Assembly: GCF_029911635.1 (NCBI RefSeq)
Contig: NZ_JARYTI010000009.1
Span: 62,001-126,000 of the forward strand
Source of the DNA: Sphingomonas sp. AR_OL41
Lineage (GTDB): Bacteria > Pseudomonadota > Alphaproteobacteria > Sphingomonadales > Sphingomonadaceae
Direction: 5' to 3'
Length of the DNA: 64,000 nt
Shown here: positions 37,105 through 44,674 of the stretch, piece after piece
How positions within the stretch are numbered: position 1 is the stretch's first letter
Layout of the letters: the number at the start of each line of letters is the position of its first letter
The notes under the pieces: generated by a model
Databases searched by the model: none
What the model was told of the DNA's origin: nothing
What the model saw: the letters and a program-made list of their open reading frames with translations, nothing else
Made by a program: the position numbers and the translations under genes

Positions 37105-37949
37105 GGGCTCGCGATCGTGATGACGATGGGGACGGTCTGGTTGCCGCGCTCTACGGTGATCGGCAGATTGCCGCCATGCGGATATTGCTGGCCGAGCCGG
37201 TCGAGGTCGCCGGGTCCGCTTACCGCACGGCCACCGATCGCCGTGACGACGTCGCCGTCCTGCAGGCCGAGCTGGCGAAAGGCCATGCCAGCGCCTTGCG
37301 GCCGGACGACGAGCCCGCTGATCCGGCCGCCATCGACGCGCGGGATGAAGCCGATATCGGCGCGAAGCTGGGCGATGCTGACGCCGCCCGCGGCACCCGG
37401 CGGCGGCGCACCGGCCGGCGCGGGACCAGCCGGCGGCGGCGGTAGTGCCGCGCTGCCGGTCTGCGCGGCGGGAACGCTGTCCTGCGGCAGGAACAGGTCC
37501 TCGGCCGCCCCGCCGCGATCGATCGTCACATGGTCGAACGCGACCGCCTTCAACTTGACGCCGGGCATGATCTCCTGCCCGACCAACACATTGTGCTGGA
37601 CATTGTCAGGGCCGGCGATGATCGCCGAGCCCCCGCCCATCGCCTCGTCGACACGGATGCCGAACAACGTCAGTTGCAGCGAGGTCACCACCGACGGCTT
37701 GTCGTCGCCGCCGCCGAGCCGGAAAAACGGGTCGTAATCACGCAGCATCGCGGTCGGCGATCCGGCAAAGCCGACCGCGGCCGGGCGCCAGTTGCCGAGC
37801 GGGCCGGTCGGCGTGACGATCGTCCACACCAGCCGCGCGCATTGCACCGCGAGCAACGCAAGCAGCGCCAACTCGGTGAGATAATAGACATTGGTGCGCG
37901 GGAGCCGCCCAAAAAAGGCGCGCGCTCGTGCATCCAGAACCAACCGCAT
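37101..37949 (-). CDS. gspC: Type II secretion protein GspC with C-terminal PDZ domain
   Basis: This 282-residue protein has one membrane helix (about 22-44), an HR domain (TLFGIRVDEAMGG...), a Pro/Ala/Gly-rich linker (about 160-190), and a PDZ domain (GLQDGDVVTAIGGRAV near 240). It links the inner-membrane platform to the secretin. It is the first gene of the 12-gene operon, so the promoter should lie in the 140-bp gap before the divergent oxygenase gene. Confidence 0.94.
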   Translation of the reverse strand: MRLVLDARARAFFGRLPRTNVYYLTELALLALLAVQCARLVWTIVTPTGPLGNWRPAAVGFAGSPTAMLRDYDPFFRLGGGDDKPSVVTSLQLTLFGIRVDEAMGGGSAIIAGPDNVQHNVLVGQEIMPGVKLKAVAFDHVTIDRGGAAEDLFLPQDSVPAAQTGSAALPPPPAGPAPAGAPPPGAAGGVSIAQLRADIGFIPRVDGGRISGLVVRPQGAGMAFRQLGLQDGDVVTAIGGRAVSGPGDLDRLGQQYPHGGNLPITVERGNQTVPIVITIASP

Positions 37950-38089
37950 CGAAGTCCCCGATCACGAGCCTGCTAAGTGGCCATTGTTACAGTGGTGCGT
38001 CACGGATGTGAACCATGTCGCCTCGAGCCGCTCGGTGCCTTGCACGAGGTGGACTGGAAAATCGTTCGCCGCGCTGGCATTCAAAGGGC

Positions 38090-38764
38090 ATGATCGCCGC
38101 CTCCCATCAGCTTCATGGCCGCTTCGGCTCGGGACTTCCTGCCGATGAAATGGTCGCCGCGCTCTCCGCCATGCCCGGCGTGCAGCGCGTGCCGAGCCCC
38201 AAGCTGACGCTCTTCCTGCGCAAGCATTTCCTCGATCAAGCGACCTGCACCGCGCTGATCGCGCGGATCGACGCGACGCGTCGCCCATCGACAATCTCCG
38301 ACGCGAACGGCGACGCTGCCTTTCGCACCAGCGAGACCTGCGACCTCGACCGGCACGACCCGGTCGTCGCCGAGCTCGATGCGCGAATCTGCGCCTTTAC
38401 CGGGCTCGACGCACAGTACGGCGAGCCGATGCAGGGCCAGCGCTATGCCGTCGGGCAGGAGTTCAAGCAGCATACCGACTATTTCGAGCCACTCGGCGTC
38501 GATTACGAACGCTTCTGCAACGTCGCCGGACAGCGCACCTGGACGGTGATGCTCTACCTCAACGAGCCCGATGCCGGCGGCGCAACACGCTTCAAGGTGA
38601 TCGACAAGATCGTCCAGCCCGAATCCGGAAAGCTGCTCGCCTGGAACAATCGCCGCGCTGACGGCACCCCCAATCCAGCGACGTTGCACCACGGCATGAA
38701 GGTTCGTGCCGGGGTGAAATATGTCGTCACCAAATGGTTTCGCGAGCGCCCCTGGGGCTGGTGA
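38090..38764 (+). CDS. Prolyl 4-hydroxylase-like 2-oxoglutarate/Fe(II) oxygenase
   Basis: This 224-residue protein has the iron site H-x-D in FKQHTDYFEP (His 128, Asp 130), a distal histidine in ATLHHGMKV (His 200 or 201) and the 2-oxoglutarate lysine in GVKYVV (Lys 210). It resembles the catalytic domain of prolyl 4-hydroxylases; in bacteria substrates include prolines in elongation factor Tu, but this protein's target is unknown. The ATG at 38090 is preferred because conservation begins there. It diverges from the type II secretion operon. Confidence 0.88.
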   Translation: MIAASHQLHGRFGSGLPADEMVAALSAMPGVQRVPSPKLTLFLRKHFLDQATCTALIARIDATRRPSTISDANGDAAFRTSETCDLDRHDPVVAELDARICAFTGLDAQYGEPMQGQRYAVGQEFKQHTDYFEPLGVDYERFCNVAGQRTWTVMLYLNEPDAGGATRFKVIDKIVQPESGKLLAWNNRRADGTPNPATLHHGMKVRAGVKYVVTKWFRERPWGW

Positions 38765-39224
38765 CGTTGCCGCATCGGGCATGTCCAACATCTCGCTCCG
38801 TTATCCCTGTTATCCAGGGCGCAACTTTTCGAGAGCGAAATCGTGCGGTTTCCGTCGCTTTTTTCAACCTATAATCAACAAATTGCGCCACATGGCCTTG
38901 TTTTCTCGTAACAAGAGAAAACAAGAGGATAACAAGGCCGCAGTCACCCGCAACAGGGCGATCCGACATCCAACGTCGACGATGGGCGACAATCTGTGAC
39001 GTCGACGATTTCAAAGAGCGAAAGCGCGTCGCGCCCGAGTCTCCCTTACTCTTGAATTGAGTCGTACGCGGCGTTTCGGGTGAGACCGTTGCAGCGCGAC
39101 CTGCTGCCCCAAGAACGCCGACGGTTGAATCACCGCGTCCGCCCGACGCCCGATGTCGCAGCGTCGGACGCGAAAAGGGGCTCCGTCGCCGTAGCGCCGA
39201 AGCCCCCATTCGAAAGGCAACCGA
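38765..39224. other. 460-bp non-coding gap between the oxygenase and TonB receptor genes
   Basis: The gap lies between converging genes and is less GC-rich than its surroundings near 38850-38940. I find no protein gene or tRNA that I would defend. It holds a nested inverted repeat at 38894-38939, listed separately. The rest shows no recognisable signal. Confidence 0.6.
38894..38939. repeat. Nested inverted repeats with alternative pairings
   Basis: An inner perfect 11-bp pair (CTTGTTTTCTC at 38897-38907 with GAGAAAACAAG at 38915-38925) has a 7-base loop. An outer perfect 9-bp pair (GGCCTTGTT at 38894-38902 with AACAAGGCC at 38931-38939) shares bases with the inner one, so the two folds exclude each other. 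This could be a bidirectional terminator variant, a small RNA or a protein site. Confidence 0.6.
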
Positions 39225-41690
39225 TCAGAACTTGGCGCTGATCTCGGCACCGAAGGTCCGCGGCGTGTTGAAGTTGGCATAATCACCAAGCACCGCAGCA
39301 TTGGCCGCCGAGCGCCGATAGATATGCGATTCGTTCAACAGGTTGCGGCTCCACACCGACAGGGTGACCTTGTTGTGGTCCGTCACCGCGATATCGGCCA
39401 GCGCCAGCCGGCCGTTGACGATGAAGCTCGAGTCCGCCTTCACACTCTCGGACTGGAAGCTGTAGGCCGCATCGGCATAGTTGGCATCGAGGTGGAAACG
39501 AAGCGACGTATCGTTGCCGCCGACCGGGATCTCATAGTCAACATAACCCGAAGCGGCGTTGCGCGGCGTATATACGACGAACACCGCGGTCGGCGCATTG
39601 AACGTCGGGCCCGGGTTGGGGTTCAACGTCGTTGGCACGTTGGTGTAGGTGTAGGCGTAGGACGCGCCGAGCGTCAGCCGGTCAACCGGACGCACCGTGA
39701 GATCGGCCTCAAAACCCCGGATCTTGGAAATGCCCGGCGCATTGGCGGTATTCTCCGTGTGCAAATTATAGGTCGGGTTGGGTGTGCCGTTGGCGAGGAA
39801 CTGCGTCGTATCGACATTGTCGAAGTCGATCTGGGTGCCTGACCGATCCATGATGTAGCCTGCGAGGTTCAGGCGAACCTTGCGGTCGAGCATGTCCAGC
39901 TTCGCGCCGATTTCATACGCCTTTACCGCTTCCGGGCCGAAGGCTCCAAACGTCGAAGATCGGTCGTTGGCACCACCGGCGCGGAAACCGGTCGAGTATT
40001 TGGCGTAGAGGTTGATGCCCTGCGATGCGTCCCATGCCAGCGTGACCATCGGGTCGAACCGGCTGCGATCATAGTTTAGCACCCACGGTGTCGCCGCGCC
40101 CGACACCATATAGAGCGCGCCATTGCGCTTGTCCTTGGTGTAACGGCCGCCGACCGTCAGGTGCAGCGTGTCGGCAAAGTCAGGCGAGTAGGTGACCTGG
40201 CCGAACGCGGCATAGCTGCGCGCACGGGCAAAGCTGGCGCGCTGCAGGAAGCGCGAATTGTAATCCCAACCCTGATTGCCCGACGAGATAGCGCCGAACA
40301 CCTGCGATGGCAGGATGGTGTACGCGGTACCGTCAGCGTTCCACTGGATCGATGTCGGGGTCGCGGCGGATTCACGTGCCTGCTCATAGAAATAATAAAG
40401 GCCTGCGACGTAATCGAACTGCGGGATGCTGCCGACCAGCTGCAACTCCTGGCTGAACTGGCTCTGGTAAAGGTCCGACAAGCTGTAGCGGCTGGTTTTG
40501 CCATTGGGCACGAACTGCACACGCTCCGGGCCGCCCGAATTGTCCCACTGGTTGGTCGAGACTTTCCGCCACGCAGTGATCGAGCGCAGCTCGATCGCCG
40601 ACGAGATATGATATTTCAGGTTCGCACTGAAGCCCTGGGTCTCATCGACACTATATTGTTGCGGCACACCGACATCGGCGACGGACTGACGCTCCGGATG
40701 CACCCCCACGAGCGGCGCCTTGGGCGCGATACAGGGGTTATTGACACCGCCTGCGCCATTCGACGTGTTGCACGCCACCCCGCCGTAAAACAACGACGTG
40801 CCTAGGGCACCGCCCGGTGCAGTGTACGTGCCGACGTTCAGGCCTTTCGGATTGTAATTGATCAACTGGCTGTAAAAAGGGGTATTTTCGTCTTTCGCCT
40901 TATCGAAGGCAAAGTCGGCTGTGAAGCCGTCGAACGGAGTCCAGCGTGCCGCGATGCGGCCGCCGACCCGGTTGTAGGCGTTCCAGCCGATCTGGCCGGC
41001 CAGTGGATTCTTCACCGTCGGGTCCTGATGCTGGATCATCGCGTCCGCCTTGATCGCGATATTCGCGAAGCTCGGCAGATTCAAATGCAACTGCCCGTCA
41101 TAGCTGCCAAAATTGCCGACGCCCGCCGACATGCGGCCGCCAAACTCACCGGTTGGCGCCTTGGTGACGATGCTGAGCGCGCCGCCCTCGGTATTGCGGC
41201 CAAACAGCGTGCCCTGCGGACCGCGTAGTACTTCAAGTCGCGCCACGTCAAAAAGTGCCGCGTTCAGGCCCTGCGAACGACCGAGATAGACACCGTCGAC
41301 ATAGACACCGACACCGGAATCGCGCGCAGTCTGGTTCTGGTCGAACGGGACGATGCCGCGAATGCCGACCGTCAGCGCCGACTGCCGCGCCTCGAAGGTC
41401 GCGATTCGCAGCGACGGCACACCGCCATCGGCGAGGTCCATCAGGCTCTGGACATGTCGGTCGGAGATGGTCGCAGAATCCAGAACCGAAATCGCGATCG
41501 GCGTCTTTTGCAGGTTCGTCTCACGCTTGGTTGCGGTGACGACGACGTCGGAGATCTGTCCTTCGGCCGCCGGTGTTGCTGCCGCTTCCGGCGCTGCGGG
41601 CGCATCTTTGGCGAAAACCGGCGAAGCGATGGCTGAGAAGAGTGCACTGCCCAGCAGCAACCGCAGGCGCAAGCCTGTGTCATAGCGCAT
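39225..41690 (-). CDS. TonB-dependent receptor
   Basis: This 821-residue outer-membrane receptor has a signal peptide (cleaved after PVFA), a TonB-box-like segment ISDVVVTATKRETNLQ, a plug domain with VLRGPQGTLFGRNTEGGALSI, and a 22-strand barrel ending in ...FGAEISAKF. It imports a scarce large substrate using TonB energy; the substrate is not evident from the sequence. No siderophore or sugar genes are adjacent. A Pho-box-like site lies about 60 bp upstream on the same strand, which suggests control by phosphate starvation. Confidence 0.94.
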   Translation of the reverse strand: MRYDTGLRLRLLLGSALFSAIASPVFAKDAPAAPEAAATPAAEGQISDVVVTATKRETNLQKTPIAISVLDSATISDRHVQSLMDLADGGVPSLRIATFEARQSALTVGIRGIVPFDQNQTARDSGVGVYVDGVYLGRSQGLNAALFDVARLEVLRGPQGTLFGRNTEGGALSIVTKAPTGEFGGRMSAGVGNFGSYDGQLHLNLPSFANIAIKADAMIQHQDPTVKNPLAGQIGWNAYNRVGGRIAARWTPFDGFTADFAFDKAKDENTPFYSQLINYNPKGLNVGTYTAPGGALGTSLFYGGVACNTSNGAGGVNNPCIAPKAPLVGVHPERQSVADVGVPQQYSVDETQGFSANLKYHISSAIELRSITAWRKVSTNQWDNSGGPERVQFVPNGKTSRYSLSDLYQSQFSQELQLVGSIPQFDYVAGLYYFYEQARESAATPTSIQWNADGTAYTILPSQVFGAISSGNQGWDYNSRFLQRASFARARSYAAFGQVTYSPDFADTLHLTVGGRYTKDKRNGALYMVSGAATPWVLNYDRSRFDPMVTLAWDASQGINLYAKYSTGFRAGGANDRSSTFGAFGPEAVKAYEIGAKLDMLDRKVRLNLAGYIMDRSGTQIDFDNVDTTQFLANGTPNPTYNLHTENTANAPGISKIRGFEADLTVRPVDRLTLGASYAYTYTNVPTTLNPNPGPTFNAPTAVFVVYTPRNAASGYVDYEIPVGGNDTSLRFHLDANYADAAYSFQSESVKADSSFIVNGRLALADIAVTDHNKVTLSVWSRNLLNESHIYRRSAANAAVLGDYANFNTPRTFGAEISAKF

Positions 41691-41708
41691 TTAATAATTT
41701 CCCTCTTT

Positions 41709-41726
41709 TCAGGATGGCTTTCCTGA
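41709..41726 (-). promoter_or_regulatory. Small hairpin in the 5' leader of the TonB receptor gene
   Basis: TCAGGA and TCCTGA form a perfect 6-bp inverted repeat with a 6-base loop, ending 18 bp before the ATG at 41690. It could tune access to the ribosome site. Function is unproved. Confidence 0.35.
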
Positions 41727-41750
41727 TGGCGGGGCGGTTAGGCGCTGAAA

Positions 41751-41768
41751 AAGACAGTTGGATGACAA
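41751..41768 (-). promoter_or_regulatory. Pho-box-like site upstream of the TonB receptor
   Basis: On the minus strand the site reads TTGTCATCCAACTGTCTT. Compared with the E. coli PhoB consensus CTGTCATAAAACTGTCAT it matches at 14 of 18 positions, with both TGTC half-sites spaced 11 bp apart. It points toward the receptor gene 60 bp away. Binding by PhoB is inferred. Confidence 0.6.
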
Positions 41769-42048
41769 CAAGGCCATGTGAAGAATTATTCACAATGGCG
41801 CCATGTTGGCGACACCGGACCGCGGGACCGACACGCGTTGAGATTGCCTGGTCTGCGGAACCGCCTTGCACGAACGGTCCAAAGATCAACACCGTGCAGG
41901 TCGTCCCCGTGCAGCACGAGGTCTCGAATGCCGTTCGACCCGATGGGTGTTCATGAAAAAGAAGCGGATCGCGGAAGCGGATTGGCCGGCCGACGAATCG
42001 GCTTGCTAAGCGACACGGCCTGTCCCAGAGGCCCGCGCGACTCGATAG

Positions 42049-42060
42049 CGAGGTACCTCG
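42049..42060 (+). promoter_or_regulatory. Perfect palindrome containing the ribosome site of the small lipoprotein gene
   Basis: CGAGGTACCTCG is a perfect 12-bp palindrome that directly precedes the ATG at 42061. The only Shine-Dalgarno-like bases (GAGG) are inside it, so it may mask the site or be a protein operator. Confidence 0.35.
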
Positions 42061-42567
42061 ATGCGACATCTGCTCCTTCTTTCGGTCCTGCTCGCGGCCT
42101 CCTGCTCGCAGCAACAGCCGGCCACGAAAAATGAGACCGTTCCCGCTGCGTCATCATTGAGCACGGCGCCCTCCCCGGCGCGGACGACATCCGCCGACGC
42201 GCTGGCGGCGAAACGGACGGCCGAGCAATATTTCGCGCTCATCGGCGCCAAGAAATATGCCGAGGCGCGGAAAATCTGGGACCATGATGGTGCTGATTCG
42301 GGCGGGGATGCTGCCGCGTTGGCGGCTTCCTACGCCGTTTTCGCGACATATCTCCCGACGGTCGGCGATCCGACCGAGATCAAGACCGTCGGCTCGGAAC
42401 AATATGTCGCGGTCGCGGTGAAGGTGAAGGTGAAGGAAAAGCGTTCGGGCCGCACCTATGAGCGCGAAGGCCCGGTGCTGATGCGGCGCCAGATGTCGAG
42501 TAACGGAAATGTGGCAACAGCCGGCCCGTGGCACATCTGGGGCGTTGATATCCGCCGGAAGCACTAG
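42061..42567 (+). CDS. Small putative lipoprotein of unknown function
   Basis: This 168-residue protein has a lipoprotein signal (lipobox LAASC, Cys at residue 15), then a Ser/Ala/Pro-rich spacer to about residue 45, and a compact domain with AEQYFALIGAKKYAEARKIW, similar in look to DUF-type alpha+beta proteins of the NTF2/SnoaL class. The domain ends in WHIWGVDIR. I do not recognise a characterised family. It is followed by a 342-bp gap with Pho-box-like arrays, so it is probably not co-transcribed with the next gene. Confidence 0.75.
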   Translation: MRHLLLLSVLLAASCSQQQPATKNETVPAASSLSTAPSPARTTSADALAAKRTAEQYFALIGAKKYAEARKIWDHDGADSGGDAAALAASYAVFATYLPTVGDPTEIKTVGSEQYVAVAVKVKVKEKRSGRTYEREGPVLMRRQMSSNGNVATAGPWHIWGVDIRRKH

Positions 42568-42720
42568 TGAAATGATTGCGACATTCGCGCCGCTCTGGCC
42601 GGACCTTGCACGAGCGAATGTGGGGACCGGACCGTCACGCCCGCGCCTGTTCTCGAAATATCCAGAGTCCTGCCGCGTAAGATGAGTGCAGCGGAATGAT
42701 TGCATCTTTACTTCATAATT

Positions 42721-42753
42721 GTGACAAAAGCGTCATAAATGTGCAATAAAAAC
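42721..42753 (+). promoter_or_regulatory. Pho-box-like array 1 (three 11-bp units)
   Basis: The units are GTGACAAAAGC, GTCATAAATGT and GCAATAAAAAC in direct 11-bp phase. The middle unit carries the PhoB half-site core GTCATAAA. PhoB binds tandem 11-bp direct repeats, so the spacing is as important as the sequence. It lies 157 bp upstream of the lipoprotein start. Confidence 0.6.
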
Positions 42754-42776
42754 AAGTTTGCGCTAAAAGGCGCTAG

Positions 42777-42806
42777 GTGACGTATTTGTCATAAAACTAT
42801 CATGCC
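42777..42806 (+). promoter_or_regulatory. Pho-box-like array 2 (strong match)
   Basis: TTGTCATAAAACTATCAT at 42786-42803 matches the PhoB consensus CTGTCATAAAACTGTCAT at 16 of 18 positions. Its units GTGACGTATTT, GTCATAAAACT and ATCATGCC are again in 11-bp phase and mirror the unit order of array 1, with the cores 56 bp apart. Its position suits PhoB-dependent activation of the lipoprotein promoter. Confidence 0.72.
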
Positions 42807-42909
42807 CCCCTCCTAGAGACTCGGCACCGGACCCGTTGGCATGAAAGTGCCGTCGCGTGCCTGTGTGACTTTGGTCTGGCGCGTCCAGGCGATCAAAAAA
42901 GGGGCGATC

Positions 42910-44595
42910 ATGAAGATTCTTCGTAATGTGCTGCTGCTCAGCACCTCGGCGCTTGTCCTTGCAGGCTGCGGCGCCAACGACATCGCATCGCCAGGCACGG
43001 GCGGTAACATCAGCATCATCAACAACCCGTCGCCGACACCCACACCGACTCCGACGCCGACGTCGACCCTGGTGACCGCAGCCAGTGGCTGCCCGACCAT
43101 CGCCGATTCGCAAGGCCTCTCGGACAAGGGCACGATCAGTGGCCCGACCGGCAGCTATCGCGTCTGCGCACTGCCGTCACGTATCGTACGCAGCATCAAC
43201 CTGCCAAAGCTTGCCGGTCTGGTCTACCAGCTACCCGGTCGCGTCGATGTCGGCTACGACAATGGCCCGACCCCGCTGTCGGCCGGCAACACCAGGACGG
43301 TCGTTCAGCCCGACGGCACCAACCTTACCCTGACCGCCGATTCGAACGTCACGCTTACGATCCAGCCCGGCGTGATCATCTACGCCAACACCGGCGTGGC
43401 ATGGCTCAACGTCAATCGCGGCAACAAGATCAACGCGGTCGGTACGTCGAGCGCGCCGATCATCTTCACCAGCCGCGACAACATCCTCGGCCTCAACACC
43501 GACTCGTCGTCGGGTCAGTGGGGCGGCGTGGTGCTTTCGGGCCGCGCGCAGATCACCGATTGCGCCGCGCCGGGCGCGACGCCGGGCACGGCCGCGTGCG
43601 AGCGCCAGACCGAAGGCGCGGTCGACCCTGCGCTCTACGGTGGCGCCAACAACCTCGATAACAGCGGCACGCTGAGCTACGTCCAGATTCGTTATTCGGG
43701 CTACATCCTGTCGGCCAACAGCGAACTCCAGTCGCTGACCACCGAAGGCGTCGGTGAAGGGACGAAGATCGACCATATCCAGTCGTTCAACAGCTCGGAC
43801 GACGGCGCCGAGTTCTTCGGCGGCCATGTCGGCATGAAATATTATATTTCGGTCGGCGCGGAGGACGACAATCTCGACACCGATACCGGCGTCAAGGGCA
43901 ACTTCCAGTACGTCATCGTCGCGCAGCGCCCGAACAGCGCCGCCGCCGGTACCGATGCGATCATCGAGGCGGATTCGGACAACGGCCTGTATACGCAGTA
44001 TCCACGTCACAACGTGATCCTGTCGAACTTCACCTTCATCGATCGCGTCGCCAATACCGGTTCGGATCTTGCCTCGATCCTCATCCGCGGCACCGCCGAC
44101 TACACGCTGGTCAACGGCGTCATGGTCAACCAGGTTTCGAACCCCTGCCTCCGTCTCAGCCAGGCGCAGACTGCATCGGCGACGCAGGATGCCACGATCG
44201 ACGAGGTCGGCGCGCCGGTCTTCAAGTCGGTGGTATTCTCGGGTTGCGCGACGCAGAAATATATCGGTTCGAACGGCGTTACCGACGCGCAGGTGCAGGC
44301 GATCTTCGGTACGGGCACGAACAACAACAACGACGCGTTCACCTCGTCGCTGATCAGCCTGTTCGTCAATGGCGCGAATGAAACAGCGGTACCCGCCTTC
44401 GATGCGAGCACGCTCAATGGCTTCGTGTTCAACGGCATTACCGTCACGCCCGCCGGGTTCTTCGACAAGACGACCTATATCGGCGCGGTCAAGGACGCCA
44501 CCGACACCTGGTACAAGGGCTGGACCTGCAACAGCAGCACGGCTGACTTCGGTACCGGCAATACCGGCGCCTGCACGTCAATCCCGACGACCTGA
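42910..44595 (+). CDS. Large outer-membrane lipoprotein with beta-helix-like domain, possible phosphate-starvation surface protein
   Basis: This 561-residue protein has lipobox VLAGC with Cys 20 followed by Gly, which favours the outer membrane. A Pro-Thr repeat linker (residues 40-52) precedes a Gly/Asn/Ser-rich domain with right-handed parallel beta-helix character (NLTLTADSNVTLTIQPGVI, then GQWGGVVLSGRAQI). Eight or so cysteines are spread through the domain. The ATG at 42910 is chosen because the signal peptide begins there. It precedes a TonB receptor and follows Pho-box-like arrays. By analogy with ElpS of Caulobacter it may be a surface lipoprotein of phosphate starvation; direct homology to ElpS cannot be shown here. 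Confidence 0.8.
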   Translation: MKILRNVLLLSTSALVLAGCGANDIASPGTGGNISIINNPSPTPTPTPTPTSTLVTAASGCPTIADSQGLSDKGTISGPTGSYRVCALPSRIVRSINLPKLAGLVYQLPGRVDVGYDNGPTPLSAGNTRTVVQPDGTNLTLTADSNVTLTIQPGVIIYANTGVAWLNVNRGNKINAVGTSSAPIIFTSRDNILGLNTDSSSGQWGGVVLSGRAQITDCAAPGATPGTAACERQTEGAVDPALYGGANNLDNSGTLSYVQIRYSGYILSANSELQSLTTEGVGEGTKIDHIQSFNSSDDGAEFFGGHVGMKYYISVGAEDDNLDTDTGVKGNFQYVIVAQRPNSAAAGTDAIIEADSDNGLYTQYPRHNVILSNFTFIDRVANTGSDLASILIRGTADYTLVNGVMVNQVSNPCLRLSQAQTASATQDATIDEVGAPVFKSVVFSGCATQKYIGSNGVTDAQVQAIFGTGTNNNNDAFTSSLISLFVNGANETAVPAFDASTLNGFVFNGITVTPAGFFDKTTYIGAVKDATDTWYKGWTCNSSTADFGTGNTGACTSIPTT

Positions 44596-44614
44596 TCGAT
44601 CGTGAAACGTGGGG

Positions 44615-44651
44615 CCGGGGCGTTGCTGCAAGAGCGGCGCCCCGGTCTTTT
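44615..44651 (+). terminator. Rho-independent terminator or attenuator between lipoprotein and TonB receptor
   Basis: A perfect 8-bp GC stem (CCGGGGCG with CGCCCCGG, 15-base loop) is followed by TCTTTT. It lies 20 bp after the lipoprotein stop and 24 bp before the receptor start. No separate promoter is obvious in the remaining gap, so it may act as a partial terminator that gives more lipoprotein than receptor. Confidence 0.65.
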
Positions 44652-44674
44652 CCGTACTTACCTAGGGGGTTGAT

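Larger units (their letters stand above)
41691..42060. other. 370-bp divergent gap with regulatory-looking sequence
   Basis: The gap separates the TonB receptor (minus) and a small lipoprotein (plus). It contains a leader hairpin, the Pho-box-like site at 41751-41768, a near-palindrome GTGAAGAATTATTCAC at 41778-41793, and a perfect 12-bp palindrome touching the ATG at 42061. No gene is supported inside it. Confidence 0.6.
42568..42909. other. 342-bp promoter region of the large lipoprotein gene
   Basis: The first 130 bp show nothing recognisable. The part from about 42700 is markedly AT-rich against its surroundings and carries two tandem 11-bp-phased arrays resembling Pho boxes, listed separately. 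A transcript starting shortly after the second array would have a leader of about 85 bases. Confidence 0.6.

Noticed and set aside
37990..38012. Possible Pho box upstream of gspC (CTGTAAC and GTGACG on the minus strand)
   Set aside because: The half-sites are 13 bp apart, not 11, and match the consensus poorly. Phosphate control of the secretion operon itself is therefore not claimed.
38892..38999. 35-codon basic peptide frame in the oxygenase-TonB receptor gap
   Set aside because: No ribosome site, overlaps the nested hairpins, and no family resemblance.
41680..42114. 144-codon minus-strand frame across the TonB receptor promoter region
   Set aside because: It overlaps the receptor start and the small lipoprotein gene and has a composition like non-coding sequence.
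43027..43070. Pro-Thr codon repeats in the large lipoprotein as a phase-variation tract
   Set aside because: The codons vary (CCG/CCC/CCA with ACA/ACG/ACT), so there is no uniform short repeat likely to slip.
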